From: a virus
Reading direction: 5' to 3' (one strand)
Length of the DNA stretch: 64,000 nt
IMG/VR virus record: IMGVR_UViG_3300042879_004902
Coordinates: 1 to 64,000 of that record
Below the pieces are notes generated by a model that had not been told where the DNA came from, made no database searches, and was given only the letters and a program-made list of their open reading frames with translations. A program made the translations under genes and the position numbers. Shown here piece after piece: positions 7,740 to 16,976 of this stretch. Every line of letters starts with the position of its first letter. Position 1 is the first letter of the stretch.

Positions 7740-8666
7740 ATGCCCCCTGCGTTGCTTGAAATTCCTGCAGCAGTTCTTGGAAGAGAAGAGCTGGAGCGCA
7801 AAATTCATACAACGTACGATCGGACTGCATCGTATAAGCAGTTCGTGGATTATCGATCGGAAGGAGATACCCGGCTCACCATTAACGGAAGTCGTCACTA
7901 CAAGACTCCGTATGGTGCGCTTCCTTCTGTGACAACAATCCTGTCTGCTACCAGTGGGAACAAAGCTGCACTGGAAAGGTGGGCAAAAAAAAATCCAGGG
8001 GGTAGAGAAGCTGCCGCAGCTAGAGGTACCCGCGTTCACTCCCTGATGGAAGAGTATCTTCTTGGTATCAATAAAGATCCCCAGATTGATAACGAAGAAA
8101 TTGCTGAGTTTTGGAGTGGTCTGCCTGAAAAACTGGACAAGCTTGAACGCGTTTTGTGGGCAGAAAACCCAGCTACTCCAGGAGATTTTGCTTGGACGAT
8201 GGGTGGCGATGGTATCAGCCGTGTTTGGCACCCTGGTGTAAAAGAAGGAGAAAATTGGGGCTGGGCCGGAGCGCCAGATATCGTTGCTGAATACAAAAAC
8301 AAATCAGTTCTGGGAGACCTGAAAACAAGTAACGGACTGTACTTTTCTAGGTGGCCTGGTCCTGAAACTCCTAAGAACGAATACGCAATGCGGCGTTCTG
8401 GGTTTATGAAATACCAGAAGTGCATGATGCAGATGGGTGCTTACGCCATGGCACTGGAGCACACCATTGGAGTTGTGCCGCAGATCCTGATGATTTTTGT
8501 AGCTACACGAGAGCGTTCTCAGGTTTTTGCAGTGCAAGGTGGCACCATTGAAAAGTACAAACAGAAGTGGCTTGATGCTGTTGAGAAATATTACAGTGAA
8601 ATCCTTCCTGCAGAAAAAATGAAAGAGCTTGATATGACCCTTATTGATGGGGACTCTCGGGACTAA
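7740..8666 (+). CDS. PD-(D/E)XK exonuclease (RecB/Cas4-like, MGME1-type)
   Basis: 308 residues. Motifs in order are YGALPSVTTIL, the GTRVHSLMEEYL helix with His100, GAPDIVAEY with Asp180, GDLKTS with Asp193 and Lys195, and the later QMGAYAMAL helix. These make up a RecB-family PD-(D/E)XK site needing a divalent metal. Related phage exonucleases process double-strand ends for recombination or degrade host DNA. The gene lies just upstream of the primase-helicase. ATG 7740 is preferred to TTG 7719. Confidence 0.85.
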   Translation: MPPALLEIPAAVLGREELERKIHTTYDRTASYKQFVDYRSEGDTRLTINGSRHYKTPYGALPSVTTILSATSGNKAALERWAKKNPGGREAAAARGTRVHSLMEEYLLGINKDPQIDNEEIAEFWSGLPEKLDKLERVLWAENPATPGDFAWTMGGDGISRVWHPGVKEGENWGWAGAPDIVAEYKNKSVLGDLKTSNGLYFSRWPGPETPKNEYAMRRSGFMKYQKCMMQMGAYAMALEHTIGVVPQILMIFVATRERSQVFAVQGGTIEKYKQKWLDAVEKYYSEILPAEKMKELDMTLIDGDSRD

Positions 8667-8673
8667 CGGTGAG

Positions 8674-8700
8674 ACGGGAAAATGCAGATGCATTCCCCGT
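8674..8700. repeat. Inverted repeat upstream of the primase-helicase gene
   Basis: ACGGG...CCCGT encloses AATGC-AGAT-GCATT, giving a near-perfect hairpin just after the nuclease stop. No T-run follows, so a terminator is unlikely. A protein-binding site or mRNA processing hairpin are options. The remaining spacer to 8805 shows nothing else clear. Confidence 0.4.
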
Positions 8701-8805
8701 ACATTGGAAGGACAGAAAGACTACAGGATCGATGGCTGCCACGGGCTGCGCCAGGGGCTACTCTCAATCTGATGTCAACCCTCAAAAGCTCGAAATAAAG
8801 ACATC

Positions 8806-11409
8806 GTGACGACAGCAACCCCGGAGCCACAGCGTCCAAGGAAAGGTCTCAAGCCTGGACAGATTGATCTCAGTCTGATACCGGTTGATTGGGCGCTTAC
8901 TCCGCTGCGGGATAAGCGTGCATACGTTGCTGGTTGGACATCTCAACCTTTTTCCATTGAGCAAATCCGCAAGGAGCTGGATGAAGGGCGTGCGACTGGG
9001 GTTGGCCTTCTGAGTGGACAGTGGTCCAATGAATACGCGCTTGTTTGGGTTGATATTGATGGTCCGGATGCCATCCCAGCCTTAGAAGAGCTGGCTGGTG
9101 GTCAACTTGATGTTATTTTCCCGCCCACACTGACTGTTTCATCGGGTAAGCCCGGCAGGCAACGGATGCTTTACAGCGTCCCAACAGCCAAAATTCCGCT
9201 GTTGCCGGATAAAGCAACAATCAAAATCGGGATTCCGTCGTTTGAAATCCTGTTCCGCTCCAGGCAAGGAGCAATTATGGGTGTCCATCCTGAAACGGAA
9301 GGATACTATACAACAACCCACGGTGGCTTTGAGTTTGCTAAGAATCCTCCGGAGCTGCCGGAGTGGATGTATGCCGCAATTGGTCGTGCTTTTCCCACCA
9401 ACAAGTACCGCAAACCTGTAACCGGTGGTGTAGTAACTCAGAGCATCAACATTCACTACGAGGATGGCTCTAAGTTCCAGATGGAAGAAGCCGTCAACGA
9501 GGCCAAGGTTTACCTGGAGCACCTTGACCTTGAACGGGCTATCGATTACGAAGAGTGGTTAGCCGTAGGTATGGCTCTCCACCAGGTGGATGATTGCTTG
9601 CTCAGTTCCTGGATTGAGTGGTCTGCTCAGGCAGAGAACTTTGAGGCGGGTGCTTGTGAAGATAAGTGGCGCACATTTGAACGGCTTCCAGGTGGTCCAA
9701 GTCCTGAAGGTGCTCGTGGTCTGCAGACGCTCAGGGCAAAGGCAAAGGAAGATGGTTACTTAGAGCTTGGTGGTTTTGTTGTTGAATCACCTGAAACTCT
9801 TGCACAGCGTGCTCAAGAATTGTTTGGTGAAGAAGGAGAAGGCGAAGAAGGTGCTTTTGTTCCTGGTATTGCTGGTCTTTTTCAACGGAACATGCGGCAT
9901 CTTTTTGGTGGCCCTGATGAAGATGAGGAAGAGGAAATCAGGAGCACTGCAAAAGGACGTGGTCGTCCAAAAACTCCACCGTCGTCGGAGCTGGCAAATC
10001 TTGTTACCGGAATGGTTAATGAGATTGGTTGGAGGTACGACCCCAAATACGACACCTTTATGTTCTACCACCGCGATCGTGGTATCTGGCGTCGTGAAGA
10101 CTATGCTCAAGAATTTAAGCACACGGTTCAAGATCTGTTTATTCGTGAAGCAATCCCCACGCCAAGTGGTTTTACCTCTCACTTAATCAATGACGTTGTC
10201 AACCTGACTCAGGCGTACATCTCGCAGCCTGATTGGAATGACGACGACGACATGCTGGCTTTCAGTAACGGTGTCCTAGAGATCAGTACCGGTGAATTTT
10301 TGGATCATGACCAGGAAAACTACCTGACCTGGGGTTTGGATTTTGATTATGATCCCAGTGCTGACCCTGGTCCCATCATTGATTGGCTGCGTCGGACGCA
10401 ATACAACGATGAGGATCGGGTCCAGGTGCTCAGGGCCTGGTTAAGAGCTTGTCTGCTCGGGCAGGGCCATGAGCTGCAGCGTTTCATGGAGGTCATTGGT
10501 CCAGGGGGTCGTGGTAAATCGACTTTTGCTAACCTCTGCTGTGCTCTTGTTGGTTCAGGTAATTACGCCAGTACAACGTTGAACCAGCTGGAGCAGAGTC
10601 GGTTTGAGGTGGCATCCATTAAAGGAAAACGGCTGACACTGATCAATGACTCGGAACGTTACGGCGGTTCTGCTCAGATCTTTAAGGCCTTGACCGGTGG
10701 AGATAACCTGCGCTTTGAAGAAAAGAATAAGAATGTGGGTGAACCGTTTGTGTACACCGGCATGGTTATGGTCTGTGCCAACGAACCAATTCAAACTACA
10801 GACAACACTTCGGGTCTTACCAGGAGGAGGCTGACGCTTGAGTTTAATCGTCCCCTCTACGATAAAAACTCGGAAGCCAAGGAGATGATTAAGCTCGATA
10901 ACGGTATTGTAAGAGGCTTATGGAAGCATTATTTACCAGGCTTAGTGAACTGGGTTCTGCAGATGACCGACAAAGAAATGCGGGAATATCTGTTGGATAC
11001 TTATGACAAAGTCCCATCGTTGCGTCGCGTCAGGAATGAAATCCTACTGAACAGTAACAACTTGATTGAGTGGCTGCAGTCAGAAGTTGTGCACGCTCCA
11101 GATCACACCTCTTCTGTTGGTAAGAAGATCCCAGCAGCAAAGGATGCTCCAGAGCGGTACAACAACAGTAATCACCACCTGTATGCAAGCTACTGTTCTT
11201 ACGCGGAAGATACTGGTAGTAAGCCAGTGGGCCAGAAACGGTTTATTGCTTTGCTGTTAGATTGTTGTGTCAACCAGCTTGGCCTGAAAGACGTGCGTCA
11301 GTTCAGCAAGCAAGGTCGTCCATTTATTAAAGGACTTGCTATCCGAGCTGGAGATACCAAGTTTCAGGATTATCCGACTATTCTTCCTGAAGGAATGAAA
11401 GATTCGTAA
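8806..11409 (+). CDS. Bifunctional primase-polymerase / D5-type SF3 helicase
   Basis: 867 residues. An N-terminal AEP-type prim-pol domain (about 15-200) carries the catalytic acidic motif VWVDIDGPD and the later SSGKPGRQRM strand. A PriCT-like helical segment follows (YEEWLAVGMALHQV, about 245-310), then an acidic linker. The C-terminal half is a D5_N/SF3 ATPase with Walker A GPGGRGKST near residue 566, ALTGGD, and a sensor segment MVMVCANEP. It would synthesise primers and unwind DNA at the fork. GTG 8806 is the start that keeps the basic N-terminus. No DNA polymerase gene is in the window. Confidence 0.92.
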   Translation: MTTATPEPQRPRKGLKPGQIDLSLIPVDWALTPLRDKRAYVAGWTSQPFSIEQIRKELDEGRATGVGLLSGQWSNEYALVWVDIDGPDAIPALEELAGGQLDVIFPPTLTVSSGKPGRQRMLYSVPTAKIPLLPDKATIKIGIPSFEILFRSRQGAIMGVHPETEGYYTTTHGGFEFAKNPPELPEWMYAAIGRAFPTNKYRKPVTGGVVTQSINIHYEDGSKFQMEEAVNEAKVYLEHLDLERAIDYEEWLAVGMALHQVDDCLLSSWIEWSAQAENFEAGACEDKWRTFERLPGGPSPEGARGLQTLRAKAKEDGYLELGGFVVESPETLAQRAQELFGEEGEGEEGAFVPGIAGLFQRNMRHLFGGPDEDEEEEIRSTAKGRGRPKTPPSSELANLVTGMVNEIGWRYDPKYDTFMFYHRDRGIWRREDYAQEFKHTVQDLFIREAIPTPSGFTSHLINDVVNLTQAYISQPDWNDDDDMLAFSNGVLEISTGEFLDHDQENYLTWGLDFDYDPSADPGPIIDWLRRTQYNDEDRVQVLRAWLRACLLGQGHELQRFMEVIGPGGRGKSTFANLCCALVGSGNYASTTLNQLEQSRFEVASIKGKRLTLINDSERYGGSAQIFKALTGGDNLRFEEKNKNVGEPFVYTGMVMVCANEPIQTTDNTSGLTRRRLTLEFNRPLYDKNSEAKEMIKLDNGIVRGLWKHYLPGLVNWVLQMTDKEMREYLLDTYDKVPSLRRVRNEILLNSNNLIEWLQSEVVHAPDHTSSVGKKIPAAKDAPERYNNSNHHLYASYCSYAEDTGSKPVGQKRFIALLLDCCVNQLGLKDVRQFSKQGRPFIKGLAIRAGDTKFQDYPTILPEGMKDS

Positions 11410-11525
11410 AGGGTGCGCCCGAGTGTGGTCAGGATCGCCGCTATCGAGCTTTTAATTCTTTGTTGCCATCATAGAAGTTACCTGGGAGATTCTTTTAACA
11501 AGGTATTTTCTAATTGGATTACTGC

Positions 11526-13373
11526 TCACTTTGCCACCCAACCAGTGTTTCCGGTACCTGTCTCTTTGACATAGAGCGTGGTCCCGGTGCCTCCGTTTGT
11601 ACGCAAATACAAGGCGCCAGCAGTTGCAGTAATTGCGCCTTCCGGGCTACCTGCTCCGTTGTATATCCCACGGTCAGACGTACCAAACAAATACCCACCG
11701 TTGTTGGTTATGCGAGCAACGGTATTGGCAAAGCCATCTTGAAAAGCGATGGGAGCTGTTGCGTTGTTTCCTTTAAGCGTCAGAACTGAGCCGTTAGAAT
11801 TAAGCGTCAATGCCGTGCTGGCGTTCAACGTAATGTTGGTTGAAAGCAGGGTTGTCGCAGAGCTGCCGAGGACGGTCGTGGTGGCGTCGCCTATGTTGAC
11901 TGGAATTGCAACCGATGTGGTATTTATGGTGTTTCCGATGAGGATGTTATTGGCGCTTCCTGAATCAATGTTTAAACCATAGGTGTAAACGTCTGTAGCG
12001 TCTTTGCCACTAATTACGTTACCAATAACTGAATTAAAAGTTGAAGTAGAAGTTAGCCGAATGGCGTCAATCAAAGTTGGGTTTGGTTCAGTATCAGTTG
12101 CGCTGGCAAAAATGTGATTACCAGTAACTGTGCAGTACGAAGATCCCAGCAAAGAAATAGCATAATTACAGTTTTGAAAGCTGTTACCAATAATTGAACA
12201 CTTGCTGCAGTTATCAAAACGAACGCCGTCGTCCGTAGACGAGTCATTTGTAATGCCAAGAATCTGGCAGCCACCGGTTACGGTAATGCCTGCTGAGTTT
12301 ATACCGTAGATGGCTGGTCCTGCGTTACTTGACCCCACAAAGTATCCACCGTTGACAGTGATGCAACCGGGGCCATCGGCGCCATCGATCCTAATTCCAT
12401 TGGTTTTGTAGGCATCAATGATGGGAAGGTTAATCTGGACGTCCCAGTTGTAGTCATTTCCGGTTGCTACAATCCAAAATCCATAGCTGGTATTAGCCGT
12501 CTCACACGTATCCGTAAAAATGTCCCTTATGTCTGATCCAACAATGTAGTATCCTGCAGAAGTTGCTGAGCTTGGCGTTCCGTTTCCTACCACGTCACAT
12601 TCAGTGATCTTTATACTAGCTTGCGGTGAAATGCCGCCGCTGGTAAAAGGAGTGCAGTCGAGCACAAAACCTATAAATTTATTTGCAATTGTAAAGCCAG
12701 GGGAAGCCGAATAGTCGTTTAACAGCTGTACAAAACAGCGTTCAATGTATGTTCCAGCCGTGTCGTTACAGTAAAAACCTGTCGACCAGTTGCCTACTCT
12801 TACGTTTTGAACTTTGGCGTTTTGAACGGCTGCTGCACTCGTAGCACCAGAGCCATCTAGGACGACTGCAGCGTCGTTGGGGCCAGGATTTTGCGGAAAA
12901 GTAGGCGTTACAGTGCACCGCAGGTAAAAGTTTTGAATCGTCGAGTATTCATTCAGGTTGCTGCCTGTTATTCCTATTTTAATCGCCGGGCCTGCTGTGG
13001 TTTTGACGAGCACAGGAAGGTTCTCTTCCCCTACCAGGGCTTTGTAGCCATTTAGAAGCTCAAGTGTGCTAGTTATCTTGTATGTGCCCTTGGGAACGAA
13101 GACGGTCTTTCCGGTGTTGATAGCAGCCTGAAAGGCCGCAGTGTCGTCAGTGCCGTTGCCTGCAAAATCAGCGTTTCCTACTGCACCAAAATCCTTGACG
13201 CTGACCACATCAAGTAGCTTGCTATTAACCGTCTGCGCAACTGCACCAGTACCAGACTGCGTAAAACCTAACTTTGTTGCTTCAATTGCCGCATTTCCAG
13301 CAACTTGTGCATTGGTAATTGAGCTATTGCCGGGTACAGCAACTACGTCAGGTTGCTTTCCTATATATGACAC
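11526..13373 (-). CDS. Tailspike with pectate-lyase-type beta-helix
   Basis: 615 residues. A short particle-attachment N-terminus (MSYIGKQPDVVAVPGNSS) is followed by VKDFGAVGN...GTDDTAAFQAAI and VFVPKGTYKI, the classic entry to a right-handed parallel beta-helix (Pectate_lyase_3 group). Repeating NSFQNCNYAISL / NHIFASATD rungs follow. A short C-terminal knob (GTTLYVKETGTGNTGW) is typical of phage tails. Probable role: binding and depolymerising host surface polysaccharide. The catalytic residues cannot be assigned from sequence alone. Confidence 0.88.
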   Translation of the reverse strand: MSYIGKQPDVVAVPGNSSITNAQVAGNAAIEATKLGFTQSGTGAVAQTVNSKLLDVVSVKDFGAVGNADFAGNGTDDTAAFQAAINTGKTVFVPKGTYKITSTLELLNGYKALVGEENLPVLVKTTAGPAIKIGITGSNLNEYSTIQNFYLRCTVTPTFPQNPGPNDAAVVLDGSGATSAAAVQNAKVQNVRVGNWSTGFYCNDTAGTYIERCFVQLLNDYSASPGFTIANKFIGFVLDCTPFTSGGISPQASIKITECDVVGNGTPSSATSAGYYIVGSDIRDIFTDTCETANTSYGFWIVATGNDYNWDVQINLPIIDAYKTNGIRIDGADGPGCITVNGGYFVGSSNAGPAIYGINSAGITVTGGCQILGITNDSSTDDGVRFDNCSKCSIIGNSFQNCNYAISLLGSSYCTVTGNHIFASATDTEPNPTLIDAIRLTSTSTFNSVIGNVISGKDATDVYTYGLNIDSGSANNILIGNTINTTSVAIPVNIGDATTTVLGSSATTLLSTNITLNASTALTLNSNGSVLTLKGNNATAPIAFQDGFANTVARITNNGGYLFGTSDRGIYNGAGSPEGAITATAGALYLRTNGGTGTTLYVKETGTGNTGWVAK

Positions 13374-13390
13374 AGCATTTCATCTTTGCT

Positions 13391-13561
13391 TTATTCTACT
13401 TTACAAGAACAAGACTTACATTTTTTGCAGTTCTTTTTCTTGCTCCAGGTTTTGTCTCCTGGGATTACCTCAGTCCCATACTCAAAGTCATCGTAGTCAG
13501 TCTGGTTACGCAACCAACTGGCAAATTCCTGCATGTATTTTTTGATGAGCTGTGTCGGCAT
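13391..13561 (-). CDS. Small cysteine-rich protein
   Basis: 56 residues, MPTQLIKKYMQEFASWLRNQ, ending KKKNCKKCKSCSCKVE. The CxxCxxCxC cluster at the C-terminus could hold a metal. It ends 17 bases before the tailspike start and begins 1 base after the stop of the next upstream leftward gene, so it fits an operon. Too short for a confident family. Confidence 0.55.
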   Translation of the reverse strand: MPTQLIKKYMQEFASWLRNQTDYDDFEYGTEVIPGDKTWSKKKNCKKCKSCSCKVE

Positions 13562-13562
13562 T

Positions 13563-13922
13563 TTAAGCTTTTTTTAAAAATCCAGGGAGATCTTGCCCAC
13601 CTTCCGGATTCCTAAGTAAACGCTGGCGAAGTTTTTCCCGCATAACAGGATCGTTTGCATTGGGAACACCTTCTACGCTGCGACCAGGAATCTTGGGGTA
13701 GCTTAAATCAAAGCTAGGTGACACAGCTTGCTTTACGCCAGGTTGGCCAAGACGCTGCCGCCACTCTTCAAAAAATCCTTCTGGAGGAGGCGTTCCTGGT
13801 TGGTTCATTTTTTCCAACTCCTCTTTTGGAATCTCCATCCCAGGGCTGCCACCCCAACCCTGCGGTTGCTTGGCAATAAAAGATTGAAGAAGTCGGATTG
13901 GATCGTAAGCAGCTTCAATCAT
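13563..13922 (-). CDS. Hypothetical virion-associated protein
   Basis: 119 residues, Pro/Gly/Arg-rich (QPQGWGGSPGMEIPKEELEK), mostly disordered with a helical C-terminus (VMREKLRQRLLRNPEGG). The start overlaps the preceding leftward gene by four bases. Composition resembles other small proteins in the leftward virion groups. No family is recognised. Confidence 0.6.
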   Translation of the reverse strand: MIEAAYDPIRLLQSFIAKQPQGWGGSPGMEIPKEELEKMNQPGTPPPEGFFEEWRQRLGQPGVKQAVSPSFDLSYPKIPGRSVEGVPNANDPVMREKLRQRLLRNPEGGQDLPGFLKKA

Positions 13923-14836
13923 TTTGCAATTTTCTGTAAAAACTCACGAGTTCGATCACCAACTGGAATTTCTTGAGAAGATGCATTCATTGGATTTGTT
14001 TTCTCTGCTTGTGCAGCAAACAAAGCAGGGGCTCCACGATTTAAATCAACCATTGCACCTTGAACATCCCAAGGGCCGGGCACGGTATTAACAGCTGCAG
14101 AAAAGTTTGTTCCTGCATCAATCTGTTGGGTGCCAGGTGTACCACCAAATAAGCCAGGGCGATTCAACATTGTCTCTACATATCCTCCTTGTTCTTGTGC
14201 ACGCGCTCCAAACTCAGCAATATTCTCAGCAGGAGCAGAAGCTTTACCGCTCTTGGCGTACTCACGCTGAGCCAGCATGGGGTTAGCTCGGGCCCACTCA
14301 GCCATTGGTCCCTGGTAACCCATGGCAGAGATGATCTCCTCCATGTTCCCACGGCCTGCAGCGCTCTGAGAGCGGTAATAGCTCGCCAGGGGAGTGTCGG
14401 TCGGAGCTTTTGTCTGGCCCGCTAACGCCTGCATAGCCGCAAGGTCCTTGGGGGCTCCAGCGCCACGGGAAGCAGCACCAAAATAAGGATCCATTTCGCT
14501 GCTGCCGAAGTAGCGATCAAATTGACCCTGAGGATTCAGAGCGTATTGCTTGTAAAGATCGGATTGAGTGCGGTCAGGTGTTACGCCATCACGGGTGCCA
14601 CGAACAATGGGAGTGGGGCGTTGCCCAGGAAATCCTGCACCTGCACGAAAATTCGCTGCTGCCTGTCCAGCCGCTAACTCAGCCTGTTTGTAGTTAGTGG
14701 GAAGGTTGCGGACGCCAGGTTGCCACATTTTGTCGGGGCGATCAGTTAAACCTTGCACACGATTTAACCAATCAACTGCATCTTGGAGTGGGCCCCAAGG
14801 CTTCCCACCTGTTGGACGACTAATAGGAACAGGCAT
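13919..14836 (-). CDS. Hypothetical Ala/Gly-rich virion protein
   Basis: 305 residues, low-complexity Ala/Gly/Pro/Arg sequence with DRYFGSSEMDPYFGAA and GNMEEIISAMGYQGPMAEW. There are no membrane segments. It leads the small leftward group that ends with the tailspike, so an internal or tail-associated virion role is plausible. No domain is recognised. Confidence 0.6.
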   Translation of the reverse strand: MPVPISRPTGGKPWGPLQDAVDWLNRVQGLTDRPDKMWQPGVRNLPTNYKQAELAAGQAAANFRAGAGFPGQRPTPIVRGTRDGVTPDRTQSDLYKQYALNPQGQFDRYFGSSEMDPYFGAASRGAGAPKDLAAMQALAGQTKAPTDTPLASYYRSQSAAGRGNMEEIISAMGYQGPMAEWARANPMLAQREYAKSGKASAPAENIAEFGARAQEQGGYVETMLNRPGLFGGTPGTQQIDAGTNFSAAVNTVPGPWDVQGAMVDLNRGAPALFAAQAEKTNPMNASSQEIPVGDRTREFLQKIAK

Positions 14837-14885
14837 TTAATTACAACAATCCTTTCTTACAATAATAGTATCGATAAACGTAACA

Positions 14886-15074
14886 ATGGACGTTCTTCAA
14901 ACTTTTGATAACGGAACAACAATTGAATTTGGTGAAGATAATCACGGCAACCAAGTTCATCGCATCTGTACTCCCAGCGGGTCGATGTGCAGGTTTGCAG
15001 AGCCATACCACGTAGCACTCACCTATGCGCAGCAATACGAAGAGTTCTACGCGGTTAAGCCGGACTCAAAGTGA
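14886..15074 (+). CDS. Small hypothetical protein
   Basis: 62 residues, MDVLQTFDNGTTIEFGEDNH, ending in AYAVKP-like sequence. The N-terminal half reads as a beta hairpin. It is divergent from the leftward gene at 14836 and just upstream of the structured RNA region. Function unknown. Confidence 0.55.
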   Translation: MDVLQTFDNGTTIEFGEDNHGNQVHRICTPSGSMCRFAEPYHVALTYAQQYEEFYAVKPDSK

Positions 15075-15100
15075 GTCTTGTTGAGACAGACCTAAGAACT

Positions 15101-15433
15101 GTGTGGGTACTACTTGTGCCAGTACATTCTTAAAGTGCACGGCTATGTACTCTCACAGGTAGAACCCACACTCAGAAACCACCGCTTGGTCCGCCCCAAA
15201 GGGCAGAAATTTGTCTTGAAATGGTAGCGTTGTGAACATTTCGGTGTTTGTGGTTCTCAAGAAATTTCTTTGTTTGGCTGAGATCCCTTGCGGTGCAAGG
15301 GCATCTGATAAACGACCAAGAGGAGTCAAGATTTCGGCTATTTCACTTCCCGTGTAATTTTGTGGGTACTACTCTTGACCGTATATTGGAGGCCCAAAAA
15401 GCCAAAAATGTACGGGCACAGGGCTAACCCACA
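15101..15433 (+). ncRNA. Array of five stem-loops, candidate novel structured RNA
   Basis: No open frame covers this stretch. Instead there are consecutive hairpins: (1) GTGTGGGT...ACCCACAC (15101-15171) with inner TAC/GTA, TGTG/CACA and AGTACAT/ATGTACT; (2) GCCC-CAAA-GGGC (15193-15204); (3) AGAAATTT+CTTGA / TCAAG+AAATTTCT (15205-15269); (4) CCCTTGC-GGT-GCAAGGG (15285-15301); (5) TGTGGGT...ACCCACA (15361-15433) with inner CCGTATATTGG / CCAA...TACGG. Hairpins 1 and 5 share the 5' sequence TGTGGGTACTACT. A short A-run/T-run follows at 15450-15466. Lack of group I or II core motifs argues against an intron. Strand is inferred from the neighbours. The 470-base gap to 15544 holds nothing else. Confidence 0.55.
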
Positions 15434-15544
15434 AAAAGTCTTCTAAGATAAAAAAGGCGTTTTTTTGACTCCTTTTGGTCGTTTATTAAAACCCTTGACA
15501 CGACAGGGGTTTCGACCTACTCTGCACTTGAACACTAAAACCTC

Positions 15545-16711
15545 ATGGAAATTCTGCGTTTTTTCTTTGAGTCCAGCCTGTCCAGCGATGATGCAGTGGC
15601 TTTTGCCAAAGCTGTTCAGATCTGCTTCCACACCCTTGGTGGCGACAGGTGTTGGTGTATGGACAAGAGCAAACACTCTTCTTTTCAGGGGTTTGTCACC
15701 AGTCACGGTTCCCGGTTGCTCTACAAAAACCAAGACGCCAGACCGTTTCTTCTTGCTCTCAGCAACCGCTTCTACAGTGACGACAGGCCAGTTATTGTTC
15801 GCAGGTCCTGCTGCACCTCTAAGTACTGTCTGAACCCCTCCCACGCTTATTACGGCACCAGGAGCGACGTTGCACTTGAAAACGAAACCAAAAAACCACA
15901 AGCAAAAAAACGCCGCACTGTGGTAACAGTAGAAATGGCGGAACAAATGCGTCAATGTCGAGACGCAGGTGAGACTATCCTGAAACTGTCAAGACGATAC
16001 AAGCTGCCTTATCACGTTGCACGTCGCATTTGCAGTGAAAATGCATATTCCAGTTACAACGGAAACTTCAGTACGAAATATTTAGAAAAGTTGTGGCAAA
16101 AAACGATTGAAAACTGCGTGGAAATTTGTAAGAATAATCCAGAAGCATCCCGCTCCTACAACCTGGCGTATCACGTGTCAACTCATCTTGAATGCCCCTG
16201 GCACCGGAAAGGACAATCCAGTCACAAAGGCAACTTTGGCCTCATGGGAGAATGCCTGGACTGCATGGAAGAGATTAAGAAAGGACGCTGCACGGTTGAT
16301 GTGCGGGAGTTTGATCTTGACTGGTATTGGCAGGTCAAGCGCTTCTGGGAACAGGTTGATATTAAATCCAATTACGAGTGTTGGCCTTGGCGCGGAGCAA
16401 CACGTCGGGACAACAAAGAATCGTTGGCGTATTTTCCGTCTCCTTTTCACTCGGGTAAAGTTCATTCCGCTCCCAGGGTTGCTTTTTGGTTGAGCCGTGG
16501 GTACACAGGCAAATATCGAGTCTTTAACAAAAATACGTGCGAGCCCTTTTGCTGCAACCCGTTGCACATTACAATAAGGGAATTGAAAGGCTGCCCTGAT
16601 CCAACGGGTATTGCCGATATACAACTGGTTCATACCAATGTCTTCCAGCACTACAGAAAAAATCTTCAGCAAGAGCAGTCAAATTCTGCCGTCGAACTAC
16701 CACCTTCCTGA
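15545..16711 (+). CDS. Protein with two HNH (His-Me finger) domains
   Basis: 388 residues. An N-terminal half-domain ends CCTSKYCLNPSHAYYGT (about 90-106). A helix-turn-helix-like linker follows (MAEQMRQCRDAGETILKLSRRYKLP). The C-terminal domain runs ECWPWRGATRR...HSAPRVAFWLSRG...CEPFCCNPLHITI, matching HNH_3-type nucleases with C-x-N-P-x-H. A middle CPWHRKG...CLDCMEE pair may bind zinc. Such proteins are usually phage homing or free-standing nicking endonucleases. Its two-domain layout and position directly after a structured RNA are unusual. Confidence 0.75.
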   Translation: MEILRFFFESSLSSDDAVAFAKAVQICFHTLGGDRCWCMDKSKHSSFQGFVTSHGSRLLYKNQDARPFLLALSNRFYSDDRPVIVRRSCCTSKYCLNPSHAYYGTRSDVALENETKKPQAKKRRTVVTVEMAEQMRQCRDAGETILKLSRRYKLPYHVARRICSENAYSSYNGNFSTKYLEKLWQKTIENCVEICKNNPEASRSYNLAYHVSTHLECPWHRKGQSSHKGNFGLMGECLDCMEEIKKGRCTVDVREFDLDWYWQVKRFWEQVDIKSNYECWPWRGATRRDNKESLAYFPSPFHSGKVHSAPRVAFWLSRGYTGKYRVFNKNTCEPFCCNPLHITIRELKGCPDPTGIADIQLVHTNVFQHYRKNLQQEQSNSAVELPPS

Positions 16712-16976
16712 AAAACAATACGTCGGTTGCGTTCGCATCGGCCCCAAAAATTACTACACTCCTTACTACGCTTCAATTGATGAAGCTGCATTGGAGTTGC
16801 GTTGCTTGGAAAAACAACTCAGTTATGAGCTGATTAAAACTGTAGAAGAGGAAGGCTTCTATCCTCATCGCGCTATACTTATGGAAGAAAAGTATCAACA
16901 ATCAGGTAGGACCAACGGTCTTTATACCGGATTGAACATGCAAGATGGCTCGTTATCTGTCGACAGTCCCGAATAA
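16638..16976 (+). CDS. Hypothetical protein overlapping the HNH gene
   Basis: 112 residues, MSSSTTEKIFSKSSQILPSN, with YVGCVRIGPKNYYTPYYASI and DEAALELRCLEKQL. The strand-strand-strand-helix order faintly recalls AP2-like integrase/homing DNA-binding modules, but this is weak. It overlaps the HNH gene by 74 bases and the next gene by 32, so it is probably co-translated. Confidence 0.55.
   Translation: MSSSTTEKIFSKSSQILPSNYHLPEKQYVGCVRIGPKNYYTPYYASIDEAALELRCLEKQLSYELIKTVEEEGFYPHRAILMEEKYQQSGRTNGLYTGLNMQDGSLSVDSPE

Noticed and set aside
15101-15466. Group I or group II intron upstream of the HNH gene
   Set aside because: No R/S core pair (GACTA/TAGTC type) or domain V sequence is present, and there is no interrupted gene around it.
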